Below, one piece after another: positions 36,176 to 47,300 of a DNA stretch of 64,000 nt; the stretch's first letter is position 1, and the number at the start of each line of letters is the position of its first letter. The stretch comes from Penium margaritaceum (taxonomy: Eukaryota; Streptophyta; Zygnematophyceae; Desmidiales; Peniaceae). Location of the stretch: NCBI GenBank assembly GCA_023375785.1, contig SZWC01004683.1:57237-121236 (forward strand), written 5' to 3'. Under the pieces are notes generated by a model that saw nothing but the letters and a program-made list of their open reading frames with translations, made no database searches and was not told the DNA's origin. A program made the translations under genes and the position numbers.

Positions 36176-36566
36176 GCAAGTAGAAAGACCTTCAATAAGT
36201 AGTGGCACGGTATGGTTACCATGCACAATGGCAAACCAAAGTAGGCATATGTCTCTAACCATGACCAAAGAATTTCACTTTTTGTGGTCAGCGTTGACAG
36301 CTCATAATACGAGTCACAAATGGTCGAGGGGGAAACAATGGTTTGGGAATATTTTTTATTGACTAGAAAGTACAAAAAGCTGTAATAAGTAGTGGCATGG
36401 TGTGGCTACCATGCACAACTACCAACCAAATGGGCACGTGTCACTGACCACGAATGAAGAATTTCAGTATGAGTGGTCAACGTTGACAACTCATAATACA
36501 AGTCACGAATGGTCAGAGGGGGAAACAATGGTCTGGGAATACTAGTTATCAACTAACAAGTAAAAC
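36176..36566 (-). repeat. Inverted pair of 191-bp satellite monomers
   Basis: Forward monomer sequence stops at CCACTA (36175). The next about 390 bp read as the reverse complement (GCAAGTAGAAAGACC, CCATGCACAA, AAAGTAGGCATATG), about two monomers. Forward sequence resumes near 36567 at CGACCATTTGTGACC. Confidence 0.9.
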
Positions 36567-37026
36567 GACCATTTGTGACCCGTATTAGGAGTCGTCAATA
36601 TTGACCACGCAAAGTGAAATTTTCTGGTCATGGTCAGTGACACATGCCTCCTTTGGTTGGTCATTGGGTATGGTAGCCACACCGTGCCACTGCTTATTAA
36701 AGGTCGTTGTACTTGCTAGTCAATAACTATTATTCCAAAACCATTTTTCCCCCTCTGACCATTTGTGACTCGTATTATGAATTTTTCAACGTTGACCACA
36801 TATAGTGAAATAATTTGGTCATGGTCAGTGACATATGCCTACCTTGGTTGGTCATTGTGCATGGTAGCCATACCGTGCCACTACTTATTGAAGGTCTTTG
36901 TACTTGCTAGTGAATGACTAGTATTTCAATCCCAATGTTTCCCCCTCTGACCATTTGTGGCTCATTTTATGAGTTGTCAACGTTGACCACACATGGTAAG
37001 ATTCTTTGGACATGATCAGTAACATA

Positions 37027-37048
37027 CCCCCCTGATCTTTAATTTCGA
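37027..37048 (+). repeat. Left terminal inverted repeat of the pogo-like element
   Basis: Starts CCCCCCTGATCTTTAA and ends TTCGA. It pairs with 39817-39838 with two mismatches. TA flanks it outside. Confidence 0.92.
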
Positions 37049-37397
37049 TTTTAAATATTTATGGAGTGGTTGAAATAGGATACGATATTTCATCCAACGA
37101 ATTTGACGGACCACATAAATAATTTTTTTTTAATTTTTGTCGATTTTAAAGTGCCAAAACGACCGCATGCTTTTTTGGGTTCCTGGGTTGGCTGATGACA
37201 CTAATTTACTTATCCACGTGATAGCTCTGCCGGATTCTACGTTTTTATGGTCTTTGCTCGACTTCTCCTCCGCGTCATATAAGGCAAGGCAGAACATGCT
37301 CCTTAGTGTACTGCGCGGGTGCTCAGTCATGCGTTTTGTCCTTTTTCGAGGGGAACGAGTCAAGCAAAAAAATCACAACAACTGATCAGTAAATGAA

Positions 37398-38525
37398 TCA
37401 AGCTACAACCTCATCCTCTTCTTCCACTCCCTCATCATCAAACATGACATGTCCATAAAGGCCATTGGCATGGCGTTGGTAATCAGCCTGGAAAACCTTG
37501 GCAAAACCAGCCTTAGTCCATGCATGGCGTATGATGTCATGGTTCGAATTGATGTACTGCCATGCCATCATGAACCATTTGCACGCCTGCTCTTTCACCA
37601 CTTTCATGCCGAGATTCAATGTGGTTCCCTCCTTGGCCTTGTCTCCTGCCCACATCGCAAAATGGTCTTCGATCGTCCGCTTCAGTGGATTGATGATGCC
37701 GATGTCCGCTGGCTGAGCTTTGGGAGTGCAGCCAGCGGGGATGTAGACTGGGTGCATGTAGGGGTATTTGGTTGACAGCCAACCACGGAAGGTGGAGCTG
37801 CACTGAGGGCGCCATGCATCCAGCACAAGGAGCATGTGGACAGCGCCTTCCTGGAAACCGTACGCCTTGCACTTCGCCGCGTAGTAGGGCTGCACGACGC
37901 CACGCACCCATTGCATCGTCGTCTCCCCATTCGCCCAGTGGTTCTGCGTGAAAGTCAGCTGCCAACCAGCATCAAGAAGCTCACGTGCATGCAGGCCAGT
38001 GGGCAAGCAGCGCTTAGACTTCCCTGCAAAAACCAGCTGCATGGGCAAGAAGTCGCCGGCGGCATAGGTGGTGACGAGGACAGTGATTGACCGCTTGTCC
38101 TCTAATCCCAGGATGGAGACGTCGTGGGTCCCCTTCGGAGCGTACGTGTGGTTCGCTGCTGGCACGAGCTGGATCGCGGTATGGTCAGCGTTCAGCACAA
38201 AAGCGGGTATATTTTTGTGCTGGCTCGCTAAGGCGGCAGCACGCAGGAGAAAATTCTCCACTTTCGTCTGCCAGTCCTCGGGCACTTTCTGAGCTGCTGT
38301 AGTGCCTGCCCGCCATGTCCATCCCATGTGCTCCCGCACAAACTTCCGTACCCACGAGCGAACGAAAGCGCGGTCTCCCAGGGCTGCGAGGTCATCCGGT
38401 GCGTGCGCCGCGATGATCCGACGGATGTCGTGCCGGATGTTCTTGCTGTTCAACGGCGTTCCAGCATCACGGGCCTTGTTGAGAGATGCTTTTATGGCGA
38501 CGAAGATCTCAGGCCGTGAAGACAA
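37398..38525 (-). pseudogene. Pogo-like transposase, catalytic DDE_1 half
   Basis: Endonuclease domain that would cut and join transposon ends in the nucleus. Counting from the first codon shown (a TTG, so not a credible natural start), residues 50-75 (FVRSWVRKFVREHMGWTW) look like the second helix-turn-helix of pogo/CENP-B proteins. The catalytic acids are visible: Asp114 in NADHTA, Asp236 in LLVLDAWRP and Asp274 in QPADIGIINPLK, a DD37D-like spacing. KGTHDVSILG and ITVLVTTYAAGDFLP are typical DDE_1 core strands. The C-terminus is acidic. The frame is the same as that of the upstream half at 38556-39653; only one TGA at 38556-38558 separates them, so this is the second half of one gene. Confidence 0.85.
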
Positions 38526-38555
38526 GAAAGCTGTCTTTCCCCTGTGGCCGTGGAT

Positions 38556-39653
38556 TCACTTCTTGTTGTTGATTGGGGTCGTCGGCTCCGTCTTCATGGC
38601 TTGTGCTGCGGCTATGGCGTACTGCTCCTTTAAGACTTTTGTGTTGGGGTAGAACCATCCTGCGACTGTGCTTGGTGCAAGTCGATCGAAGACGCACAGA
38701 CCGTCCGGTGTGCGGAACAAACGGCGGAGATGCTTCACGGCTCCGTAGAAAGTAGAGTGGTACTTGACTGCCCGGTAGATGGACGGAAAATGTCCACTAC
38801 CGAACCAGTCACAGTACTGCCCATGACGACGTTTTCCACAGCTGCTGGCGTCTTCGGAGGTTGTACGGGGGCTTACAGTCACGAGTGCCATGCACTCCGT
38901 GTCGGTTGAGTCGTCCGAAGCCTGGCTGCTGGATGACGTTTCGCTGCTGGTGTCACTGTCGGCATCGCTGCATTCCGTGTCGCTGTCGTCGCTGCTGATG
39001 GGCCGAGGATGTTCAGGTTCTTTGATGCGGAGGGAACCCGGGCGCATCAGCTTGGTGACAGGTGGGGCACGGCGTCTCTTCGGCCGTGGCTCCTCCACGA
39101 CGACGGCCTTGCCCTTTCCCTTGGGGTCCAAGATCGGTGGAGTGGCTGCATGGCCGGACGCCTCAGCTTCGCGTGAATGCGGGCATGGAGAGGGTGACAG
39201 CCCCGTCGGGAAAGACAGCGGCGATGCAGAGGACGACGGTTTGTCGTTGGAAGAGGAGGCAGCAAAAGATTCCCCCGGCTTGGGCTGGGATTGGCTGGTT
39301 TCTGGCGGACTTTCTGAGTCGTCAAAAGTGAGCTGCACGGGCTTCCTCGGCCGTCCAACGGGGCGACATGTCGGTTGAGGACGCGGAGCGATGGGACGTC
39401 CTAGCTGGACTTGGAGACGGTGGACACGCTCCTCCGGAGACACGACCTGCAGAAATTGCTCCATCGTGGGCAGGAGATAGTTGGCGGGTGAATGGTGACT
39501 GTAGGAGTGGACAAGTGGCAGGCTGCAGAAACTGACCGAATCTTTATGTCCAACCAGACGAGCGCAACGGATGGCGCCACAGACTGTCGCGGAACGTTGC
39601 ACAGCGGTGCGTCGCCGTGAAATCCGCGCTAGCCGTTGTCTCCCGTGCAGCAT
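38556..39653 (-). pseudogene. Pogo-like transposase, N-terminal half ending at an in-frame TGA
   Basis: 365 codons from ATG 39651-39653 to TGA 38556-38558. Residues 1-75 may be leader. Residues 75-250 are Pro/Ser-rich and acidic with a basic stretch (PRPKRRRAPP) that could serve as a nuclear signal. Residues 285-350 (FPSIYRAVKYHSTFYGAVKHLRRLF and FDRLAPSTVAGWF, quoted in part) resemble the first DNA-binding helix-turn-helix of pogo/CENP-B-type transposases. The same frame runs on for another 376 codons as the catalytic half, giving 752 codons in all. The TGA could be a nonsense mutation or lie in an intron; I see no good short intron that removes it. Confidence 0.75.
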
Positions 39654-39816
39654 GGGTCGTCCAAATTAAGGGTAGCGGCAGAAATTGAACTCGCACCGTC
39701 GTCAAATTTAAAGTGCCAAATTTCCATGAGTTCGACGATTTAGGACCACAAAAATAATTCCAATGTCAAAAACCTAGTCGAAATTAAAGACCACATAATT
39801 CGGAAAAACTCAAACG

Positions 39817-39838
39817 TCGAATTTAAAAATCAGGGGGG
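39817..39838 (-). repeat. Right terminal inverted repeat of the pogo-like element
   Basis: Ends AAAAATCAGGGGGG and mirrors the left end. TA follows, then satellite resumes at TGCCTACTTTGG. Confidence 0.92.
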
Positions 39839-40338
39839 TATGCCTACTTTGGTTGGTCATTGTGCAAGGTAGCCATACCGTGCCACTACTTATAAAAGGT
39901 CTTTGTACTTTCCAGTCGATAACTAGTATTCACAAACCATTGTTTCCCCATCTGACCATTTGTGAATCGTATTATGATTTTTCAAAGCTGACCACGCATA
40001 GTAAAATTCTTTGGCCATGGTCAGTGACATATGCCTAATTTGGTTGGTCATTGTGCATGGTAGCCACACCGTGCCACTATTATTTAAAGGTCTTGTAGTT
40101 GATAACTTGTATTCCCAGACCATTGTTTCCCCCTCCGACCATTCGTGACTCGTAGTATGAGTTGTCAACGTTGACCACCCATACTGAAATTCTTCCGTCG
40201 TGGTCAATGACACATGCCTATTTGGTTGGTAGTTGTGCATAGTAGCCACACCATGTCACTACTTATTACAGTGTTTTGTACTTGCTAGTCAATAACAAGT
40301 TTCCCAAACCATTGTTTCCCCCTCCGACCATTTGTGAC
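39839..40338. repeat. 191-bp satellite, block 2
   Basis: About 2.6 monomers between the pogo-like element and LTR element B, continuing the phase of block 1. It ends with the target-site copy GTGAC (40334-40338). No gene is seen. Confidence 0.95.
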
Positions 40339-41472
40339 TGTTGGAATGTTGTCACAACGTCACAAGTCTGACCTCTCCAAGAAATATATTCTGGAAATAC
40401 CCCGGTCCGATACATCGAAGGCAGATGGTGACAAGACAACAAAATCACCATCCAAAGACCGGATCATCTCCTCGGCTTCACAATCTCAAGAAGACTGGTC
40501 CGGTCAGTTACCGGCCGACACTTCGAAGACGGCCGACTGCACGTCGCAGGCCACCGCGAGCTTGCACTCCGGTGCTCACTACGCGCCAACAGTGCGGCGA
40601 GGCGCTCCCTTGCCCACGTACCTATGGCAGATGCAACCGAACTGCTCCGGCGTACCTCTCTGGGACAACGTGCAACCAAGCAGTCCCGAACCAACTGTGT
40701 ACGTGCGGAGCCGGAAAGCGACTCCGCACTCCTACACCATGATGGAAGCAGCTAAGCGGCTGCGGCAGCACCTGGGCTATCGCCCACCTCAGTAGGAACT
40801 AGGACTAGTACATAGATAGTGTAACACTCGTTGTATTCCTTGCTTCTGCTATCATCTATCATCTATCATTCATCCATCCGCTTGCCTCCCCGTCGTACCG
40901 CGTTCCAGATTCCCCTCCTTTGTTCCATCTTTCATGCCCACCTACCCGGCTGTGACTCTACTCGTTCTCTTTGCTCACTCGACATTCCTCCTACTCTCCC
41001 GAACGAGGCAGCTGAGGCTCGGCCCGCTGCCTTGCCCGCTCCTTCTGCTGTGGCAAGCTTCCTCAACATCGTGACACCTGTACTTCAAGTACAATGTCTA
41101 GACTCAGCTCAGCATCATCAGTCCTTCTCAACACTCTCGTGCCCGCACCGTTAGTGCTGCACCCGCGTCTCATCTGTGTCTCGGCACCGCGGGACACCGT
41201 TCGCGCCTCGGCCCTGCGCTTCGGGTTTACTCACAGGATCACCGACACCACCAACACTCTCTAATGTATCATGCTCATCATCTTGGTTATCAGCTTCCTG
41301 CCAGTTCTCTGCGTCACTCTGCAGCTGCAGTTGCTTTGTCCCCAGTGCTCAGCACTCTCACCGCCGTCAGCATGATGTCAGTCCTCAGCAGCTTCTCCGA
41401 TGCTTCCTTCTCATGCCTAACTATTTTTTCAGCTGCTGCCCTGGATCCAGAGCTTCTCGCAAAATCCTGACA
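40339..41472 (+). repeat. 5' LTR of element B
   Basis: 1134 bp with TG...CA ends. An open frame of 150 codons from ATG 40346 to TAG 40793-40795 lies at its left end and is described separately. The remainder is pyrimidine-rich. Confidence 0.95.
40346..40795 (+). CDS. Hypothetical LTR-borne open frame of element B
   Basis: 149 residues from ATG, wholly inside the 5' LTR. It is rich in Ser, Thr, Pro and Lys (MLSQRHKSDLSKKY near the start, MMEAAKRLRQHLGY near the end). I do not recognise a domain. The 3' LTR keeps the second two-thirds of the same frame open (43295-43648) and ends at the equivalent TAG despite about 10% divergence, but its first part is cut off by the minisatellite. It may be chance in C-rich DNA. 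Confidence 0.25.
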   Translation: MLSQRHKSDLSKKYILEIPRSDTSKADGDKTTKSPSKDRIISSASQSQEDWSGQLPADTSKTADCTSQATASLHSGAHYAPTVRRGAPLPTYLWQMQPNCSGVPLWDNVQPSSPEPTVYVRSRKATPHSYTMMEAAKRLRQHLGYRPPQ

Positions 41473-41484
41473 TGGTATCAGAGC
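41473..41484 (+). other. Primer-binding site of element B
   Basis: TGGTATCAGAGC directly follows the LTR terminal CA, identical to the sites in elements A and C. Confidence 0.93.
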
Positions 41485-42609
41485 TCAGAGAAAGACTCTG
41501 GTTTCATAATCTACCTCGACTTCTTCACTGACGTCCAAAACGCTCTGCCGAAGCGCACTCCAACTGCCTCATCACTCATCATCGCCGTAGCAACAGTGAC
41601 ATCTCCAGCCAACAGCAAGCATCTCTCCTTCAACAGCGCCCTGCTCCTTGAGTGTGAACAGCCGCCCAGCCGCCCAGCCGCCCAGCCACTCCTGAAGCTG
41701 CTACATCATCGGCCTATTCCTTTACTCCAATACTCCAGTTTTCAACAAAGAAGAACTCAACAACTTCATGTTGCTGAACTACGGTATGACCATCTACGAG
41801 ACCACTGCTGCTCAGCAATAGCACACTCCTGAACCAGTTCCAGCATCTGCAGCTTCCTCTCTGACACCTTCATCTTTCTCAACTACTACTCTTGCTCCAG
41901 CAGCTGCCAACAGCATCTCCAGCCACGATGATCCATGTACTGGCCAGCATCCTGACCCCTATGTTCCTCCACACAAAAGACACACATTCTCCAGAATCAT
42001 ACCTGAGTCTCCAGGAGGAGATCAGGACTCACCCGACAACAACCTTCTAGCAACAACAGCGGCACCACCAACCACAGCAGCAGCAGCTATCTACCTACCT
42101 CCTCATCGACGACAACCAGCTCTGAACCAGCTGCAAAGGCCACTCTGCCAGCAAGAAGCAAAGCCACCGGACTCTCCAACATCTCCTGCAAACATTCCAC
42201 ACATGGGACTCTTCCCATCCATTGTTACTGAAGTCGTCCTCTCCTGCTGCAACACCATCCTCTGCGGACGCGCTCTTCTCTGGATGATCACTCAAACAAG
42301 GCAGCAGCATCTGTCAGCACCACTGTCTCTTCTCTCTGGATGCCTCCTCCTACCAGATCACCTCCGCTTGGAAGCCTCTCACTTTGATGAGCACTCCTCC
42401 CTGAGCATTCCCCGCAACATCACGGATGTCAACAACAACGTGTGGGATCCCACCGGCGCTCAGAACATTCTCAAGAGAAAACGCATTGGGACTGATCCTC
42501 TCTCATCCAGCGACAGCAACAGCAGCGTCCTACCACACGAGCTCCAACCGCCTGGACCTCTCGCTCCATTTACTCGGCGGTTGTTCAGACTTGTGACATT
42601 GAGGGCGGG
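41485..42609 (+). other. Internal region of element B, no recognised gene
   Basis: About 1.1 kb, Pro/Ser/Thr/Gln-codon-rich with long C and CAG-like tracts. The first 70 bp (GAGAAAGA..., CTTCTTC-CTGACG-CC) align with the start of the interior of element C. Short open frames are present but none shows gag, zinc-knuckle, protease, integrase or RT motifs. The last 21 bp, ACTTGTGACATTG then the purine run GAGGGCGGG, are nearly shared with C. Confidence 0.8.
42601..42609 (+). other. Polypurine tract of element B
   Basis: GAGGGCGGG abuts the TG of the 3' LTR; expected primer for plus-strand synthesis. Confidence 0.7.
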
Positions 42610-44329
42610 TGTTGGAATGTTTTCACAACGTCACAAGTCTGACCTCTCCAAGAAATATATTCTGGAAATACCCCGGCCCGATACATCGAAGGGTTGAGTT
42701 GTGCCAGAGTTGTGCCAGAGTTGTGCCAGAGATGTGCTAAAGTTGTGCCAGAGTTGTGCCAGAGTTGTGCCAAAGTTCTTCCAGAGTTGTGCAAGAGTTG
42801 TCCCAGAGTTGTGCCAGAGTTGTGCCAGAGGTGTTCCAGAGTTGTGCTAGAGTTGTGCCAGAGTTGTGCAAGAGTTGTGCCAGAGATGTGCTAGAGTTGT
42901 TCCAGAGTTGTGCCAGAGTTGTGCTAAAGTTCTGCGAGAGTTGTGCCAGAGTTGTGCCAGAGTTGTGCCAGAGTTGTGCCAGAGTTGTGCCTGAGTTGTG
43001 CCAGAGTTGTGCCGGAGTTGTACCCAAGTTGTGCCAGAGTTGTGCCAGAGTTGTTCCAGAGTTGTGCCAGAGTTGTGCTAAAGTTCTGCGAGAGTTGTGC
43101 CAGAGTTGTGCCAGAGTTGTGCCAGAGCTGTGCCAGAGTTGTGCCAGAGTTCTTCCAGAGTTGTGCCAGAGTTCTGCCAGAGTTGTGCCAGAGTTGTGCC
43201 AGAGTTGTGCCAGAGTTGTGCCAGAGTTGTGCCGTAGTTGTGCCAGAGTTGTAACAGAGTTGTGCCAGAGTTGTGCCAGAGTTGTGCCAGAGTTACAAAA
43301 TCACCCTCCAAAGACCAGATCATCTCCTCGGCTTCGCAATCTGAAGAAGACCAGTCTGGTCAGTTCCCGGCCGACACTTTGAAGACGGTCGACTGCATGT
43401 CGCAGGCCACCGAGAGCTCACACTCCGGTGCTCGCTACGCACCAACAGTGCAACGAGGCGCTCCCTCGCCCACGTACCAATGGCAGACGCAACCAAACTG
43501 CTCCAGCGTACCTCTCCGGGACAACGTGCAACCAAGCAGTCCCGAACCAACTGTGTACGTGCACAGCCACGAAGCGACTCCGCACTCCACCACCATGATG
43601 GAAGCAGCTAAGCGGCTGCGGCAGCACATGGACTATTGCCCACTTTAGTAGGAAATAGGACTAGTACATAGGTAGTGTAACACTATTTGTATTCCTTGCT
43701 TCTGCTATCATCTATCATCTATCATTCATCCATCTGCTTGCCTTCCCGTCGTACCGCATTCCAGATTCCCCTCCTTTTGTTCCATCTTTCATGCCCACCT
43801 ACCCGGCTGTGACTCTACTCGTTCGCTTTGCTCACTCGACATTCCTCATACTCTCCTGCACGAGGCAGCTGAGGCTCGGCCCGCTGCCTTGCCCGCTCCT
43901 TCTGCTGTGGATAGCTTCCTCAACATCGCCACACCTGTACTTCAAGTACAACGTCCAGACTCAGCTTAGCATCATCAGTTTTTCTCAACACTTTTGTGCC
44001 AGCACCGTTGGTGCTGCACCCCCCTCTCATCTGTGCCTCGGCGCCATGGGACACCGTTCGCGCCTCGGCCCTGCGCTTCGGGTTTACTCACAGGATCACC
44101 AACACCACCGACACTCTCTACTGTATCATGCTCATCATCTTGGTTATCAGCTTCCTGCCAGTTCTCTGCGTCACTCTGAAGCTGCAGTTGCTTTGTCCCC
44201 AGTGCTCAGCACTCTCACTGCCGTCAGCATGACGTCAGTCCTCAGCAGCTTCTCCAATGCTTCCTTCTCATGCCTAACTATTATTTCATCTGCTTCCCTG
44301 GATCCAGAGCTTCCCGCAAAATCCTGACA
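42610..44329 (+). repeat. 3' LTR of element B, enlarged by a minisatellite
   Basis: 1720 bp, TGTTGG...CCTGACA. It is collinear with the 5' LTR, except that the 20 bp after CGAAGG there are replaced by a tandem repeat of about 600 bp. Confidence 0.94.
42693..43294 (+). repeat. 11-bp minisatellite inside the 3' LTR of B
   Basis: About 55 copies of GAGTTGTGCCA with variants such as CTTCCAGA, GTGCTAGA and TTCCAGA. It lies between CGAAGG and ACAAAATCACC of the LTR; the 5' LTR has no such repeat at that point. Three units equal 33 bp, so an 11-residue periodic frame (ELCQSCARVVP) appears; it is not a gene. Confidence 0.95.
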
Positions 44330-47300
44330 GTGACTCGTATTATGAGCTGTCAACGTTGACCACAAATAGTGAAATTCTTTGGTCATGGTCAGAGACACAT
44401 GCCTACTTTGGTTGTTCATTGTGCATGGTATCCATACCGTCCCACAACTTATTGAAGGTCTTTTTACTTGCTAGTTGATAACTAGTATTTCCAAACCATT
44501 GTTTCCCCCTCTGACCATTTGTGACCCGCATTAGCAGTCATCAATGTTGACCACGCAAAGTGAAATTCTCTGGTCATGGTCAGTGATTAATGCCTACTTT
44601 GGTTGGTCATTGTGCATGGTAGCCACACCCTGCCACTACTTATTGAAGGTCTTTGTACTTGTTCGTCTGTAACTAGTATTCCCAAACCATTGTCTCCCCC
44701 TTCGACCATTTGTGACTCGTATCATGAGTTATCAACGTCGACCACACATTGTGAAATTCTTTCGTCATGGTCAGTGACATATGCCTATTTTGGTTAGTCA
44801 TTGTGCATGGTAGCCACACCGTGCCACTGTTTATTGAAGATCTTTGTACTTGCTAGTCGATGACTAGTATTACAAAGCCTTTCTTTCCCCCTCTGACCAT
44901 TTGTGACTCACATTATGAGTTGTCAATGTTGAGCACACAGGGTGAAATTCTTTGGTCATGGTCAGTGACATATGCCCACTTTGGTTGGTCATTGTGCATG
45001 GTAGTCACACCGTGCCACTATTATTTAAAGGTCTTTGTACTTGGTAGTTGATAAATAGTTTTCCCAGACCATTGTTTCCCCCTCTGACCATTTGTGACTC
45101 GTATTATGAGTTGTCAACGTTGACCACTCATACTGAAATTCTTCGGTCGTGGTCAGTTACACATGCCTATTTGGTTGGTAGTTGTGCATGGTAGCCACAC
45201 TTTGCCACTACTTATTACAGATTTTTGTACTTACTAGTCAATAACAGGTATTCCCAAACCATTGTTCCCCTCTCCGACCATTTGTGACTCGTATTATGAG
45301 CTGTCAACGATGACCACAAAGAGTGAAATTCTTTGGTCATGGTCAGATACATATACCTACTTTGGTTGATAATTGTGCATGGTAGCCATACCGTGCCACT
45401 AATTATTAAAGGTCTTTTTACTTGCTAGTCAATAACTAGTATTCCCAAACCATTGTTTCCCCCTCTGACCATTTGTGACTCGAATTATGGGTTGTCAACG
45501 TTCACCACACATAGTGAACGTCTTAGGTCATGTGCAGTGACATATGCTTACTTTGGTTGGTCATTGTGCATGGTAGCCACATCGTGCCACTACTTAGTGA
45601 AGGTCTTTGTACTTGCAAGTTGATAAATAGTATTCCCAAACCATTGTTTCCCCCTTTGACCATTTGTGACTCCTATTGTGAGTTGTCAACATTGACCACA
45701 CATAGTGTAATTCTTTGGTCATGGTCAGTTACATATGCCTACTTTGGTTGGTCATTGTGCATGGTAGCCACACTGTGCCACTACTTACTATTTTTTTTTG
45801 TACCTGCTAGTCAATAACGTGTATTCCCAAACTGTAGTTTCCCCCTCTCACCATTTGTGACTCGTTTTATGAGTTGTCAACATTGACCACACTTAGTGAA
45901 ATTCTTTGGTCATGGTCAGTGACACATGCCTACTTTGGTTGGTCATTGTGCATGGTAGCAACACCGTGCCACTACTTAAAAATGGTCCTTTAATTTCTAG
46001 TCAATAACTAGCATTCGCACACCATTTTCCCCCCCTCTGACCATTTTTGAATCGTATTATGAATTGTCAAAGTTGACCACGCATAGTGAAATCCTTTGGC
46101 CATGGCCAGTGACATATGCCTACTTTGGTTGGTCATTGTGCATGGTAGCCCCACCCTGCCAGAACAAATTCAAGGTCATTGTATTTGTTAGTCTATAACT
46201 AGTATTTCCAAACCATTGTTTCCCCCTCTGACCATTTGTGACTCGTATTATGGGTTGACAACGTTCACCACACATAGTCAAATTCTTAGGTCATGGACAG
46301 AGACATATGCCTACTTTGGTTGGTCATTGTGCATGGTAGCCACATCGTGCCATTACTTATTGAAGGTCTTTGTAGTTGGTAGTTGATAACTAGTATTCCC
46401 AAACCATTGTTTCCCTCTCTGACCAGTTATGACTCGTATTATGAGTTGTCAACGTTGACCACAAATAATGAAATTCTCTGCTCATGGTCAGTAACACATG
46501 CCTACTTTGGTTGCTCATTGTGCATGGTAGCCATACCGTGCCACTACTTATTGAAGGTCTTTGTACTTGCTAGTCAGTGACTAGTATTCCAAAGCCATTG
46601 TTTCCCCCTCTGACCATTTGTGACTCACATTATGAGTTGTCAACGTTGACCACACATGGTGAAATTCTTTGGTCATGGTCAGTGACAAATGCCTACTTTG
46701 GTTGGTCTTTGTGCATGGTAGCCACACCGTGCCAGTACATATTGAAGATCTTCATACTTGCTAGTCAATACATAGTATTCCCAAACCGTTGTTTCCCCCC
46801 TCTCACCATTTGTGACTCGTATTATGAGATGTCAACGTTGACCACACTTAGTGAAATTTTCTGGTCATGGTCAGTGACATATGCCTACCTTGGTTGGTCA
46901 TTGTGCATGGTAGCAACACCGTGCCACTACTTATTGAGTATTTTGTACTTGCTAGTCGATAAGTAGTATTCCCAGACCATTGTTTCCCCCGCTGACAATT
47001 TGTGACTCCTATTATTAGTTGTCAACGTTGACCACACATTGTGATATCCTTTGGTCATAATCAGTGACATATGCCTACTTTGGTTGGTCATTGTGCATGT
47101 TAGCCACACCGTGCAACTACTTATAAAAGGTCTTTGTACTCGATAACTAGCATTTGCACACCATTGTTTCCCCCTCTGACCATTTGTGACTCGTAATATG
47201 GGTTGTCAACGTTCACCACACATAGTGAAATTCTTAGGTCATGGGCAGTGACATATGCCTACTTTGGTTGGTCATTTTGCATGGTAGCCATATCCTGCCA

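Larger units (their letters stand above)
32716..37024. repeat. 191-bp satellite, block 1
   Basis: Head-to-tail copies of a unit of about 191 bp. Landmarks in order: GACTCGTATTATGAGTTG, the 12-bp palindrome GTCAACGTTGAC, CACACATAGTGAAATTC, TTTGGTCATGGTCAGTGACA, TATGCCTACTTTGG, TGCATGGTAGCCACACCGTG, CTTGCTAGTC, ATAACTAGTATTCCC and TGTTTCCCCCTCTGACC. Copies differ by substitutions and small indels. Frames crossing it (for example ICDSYYELSTLTTH) are repeat by-products. One inverted segment is annotated separately. The pogo-like element starts at 37027. Confidence 0.96.
37027..39838 (-). mobile_element. Pogo-like (Tc1/mariner superfamily) DNA transposon
   Basis: A 2812-bp element inserted in a satellite monomer. 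Its 22-bp terminal inverted repeats (37027-37048 and 39817-39838) match at 20 of 22 positions and begin with six C residues followed by TGAT. The flanks repeat the dinucleotide TA (37025-37026 and 39839-39840), and removing one copy restores the satellite word ACATATGCC. A TA duplication and a DDE_1-type transposase on the minus strand agree with the pogo branch. AT-rich subterminal regions contain direct copies of AAAGTGCCAAA and of GACCACANAAATAATT near both ends. Confidence 0.92.
40339..44329 (+). mobile_element. Non-autonomous LTR retrotransposon B
   Basis: LTRs at 40339-41472 (1134 bp) and 42610-44329 (1720 bp) begin TGTTGGAATG and end CCTGACA. The 5-bp target duplication GTGAC is perfect (40334-40338 and 44330-44334). 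TGGTATCAGAGC follows the left LTR and GAGGGCGGG precedes the right one. The interior is only 1137 bp and encodes no recognisable gag, protease, integrase or RT. The LTR length difference is due to a minisatellite of about 600 bp in the 3' copy. In a sampled 180-bp stretch the LTRs differ at about one base in ten, mostly transitions, so the insertion is old. The primer-site-proximal and polypurine-proximal sequences resemble element C. Confidence 0.94.

Noticed and set aside
38525-38558. A short intron removing the in-frame TGA of the pogo-like transposase
   Set aside because: A GTGAAT donor-like site exists, but the AG sites close by would give an implausibly short intron; no other support is visible.
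42756-43382. Cys-rich periodic frame in the 3' LTR of B as a structural protein gene
   Set aside because: It is the translation of an 11-bp minisatellite; three units equal 33 bp.
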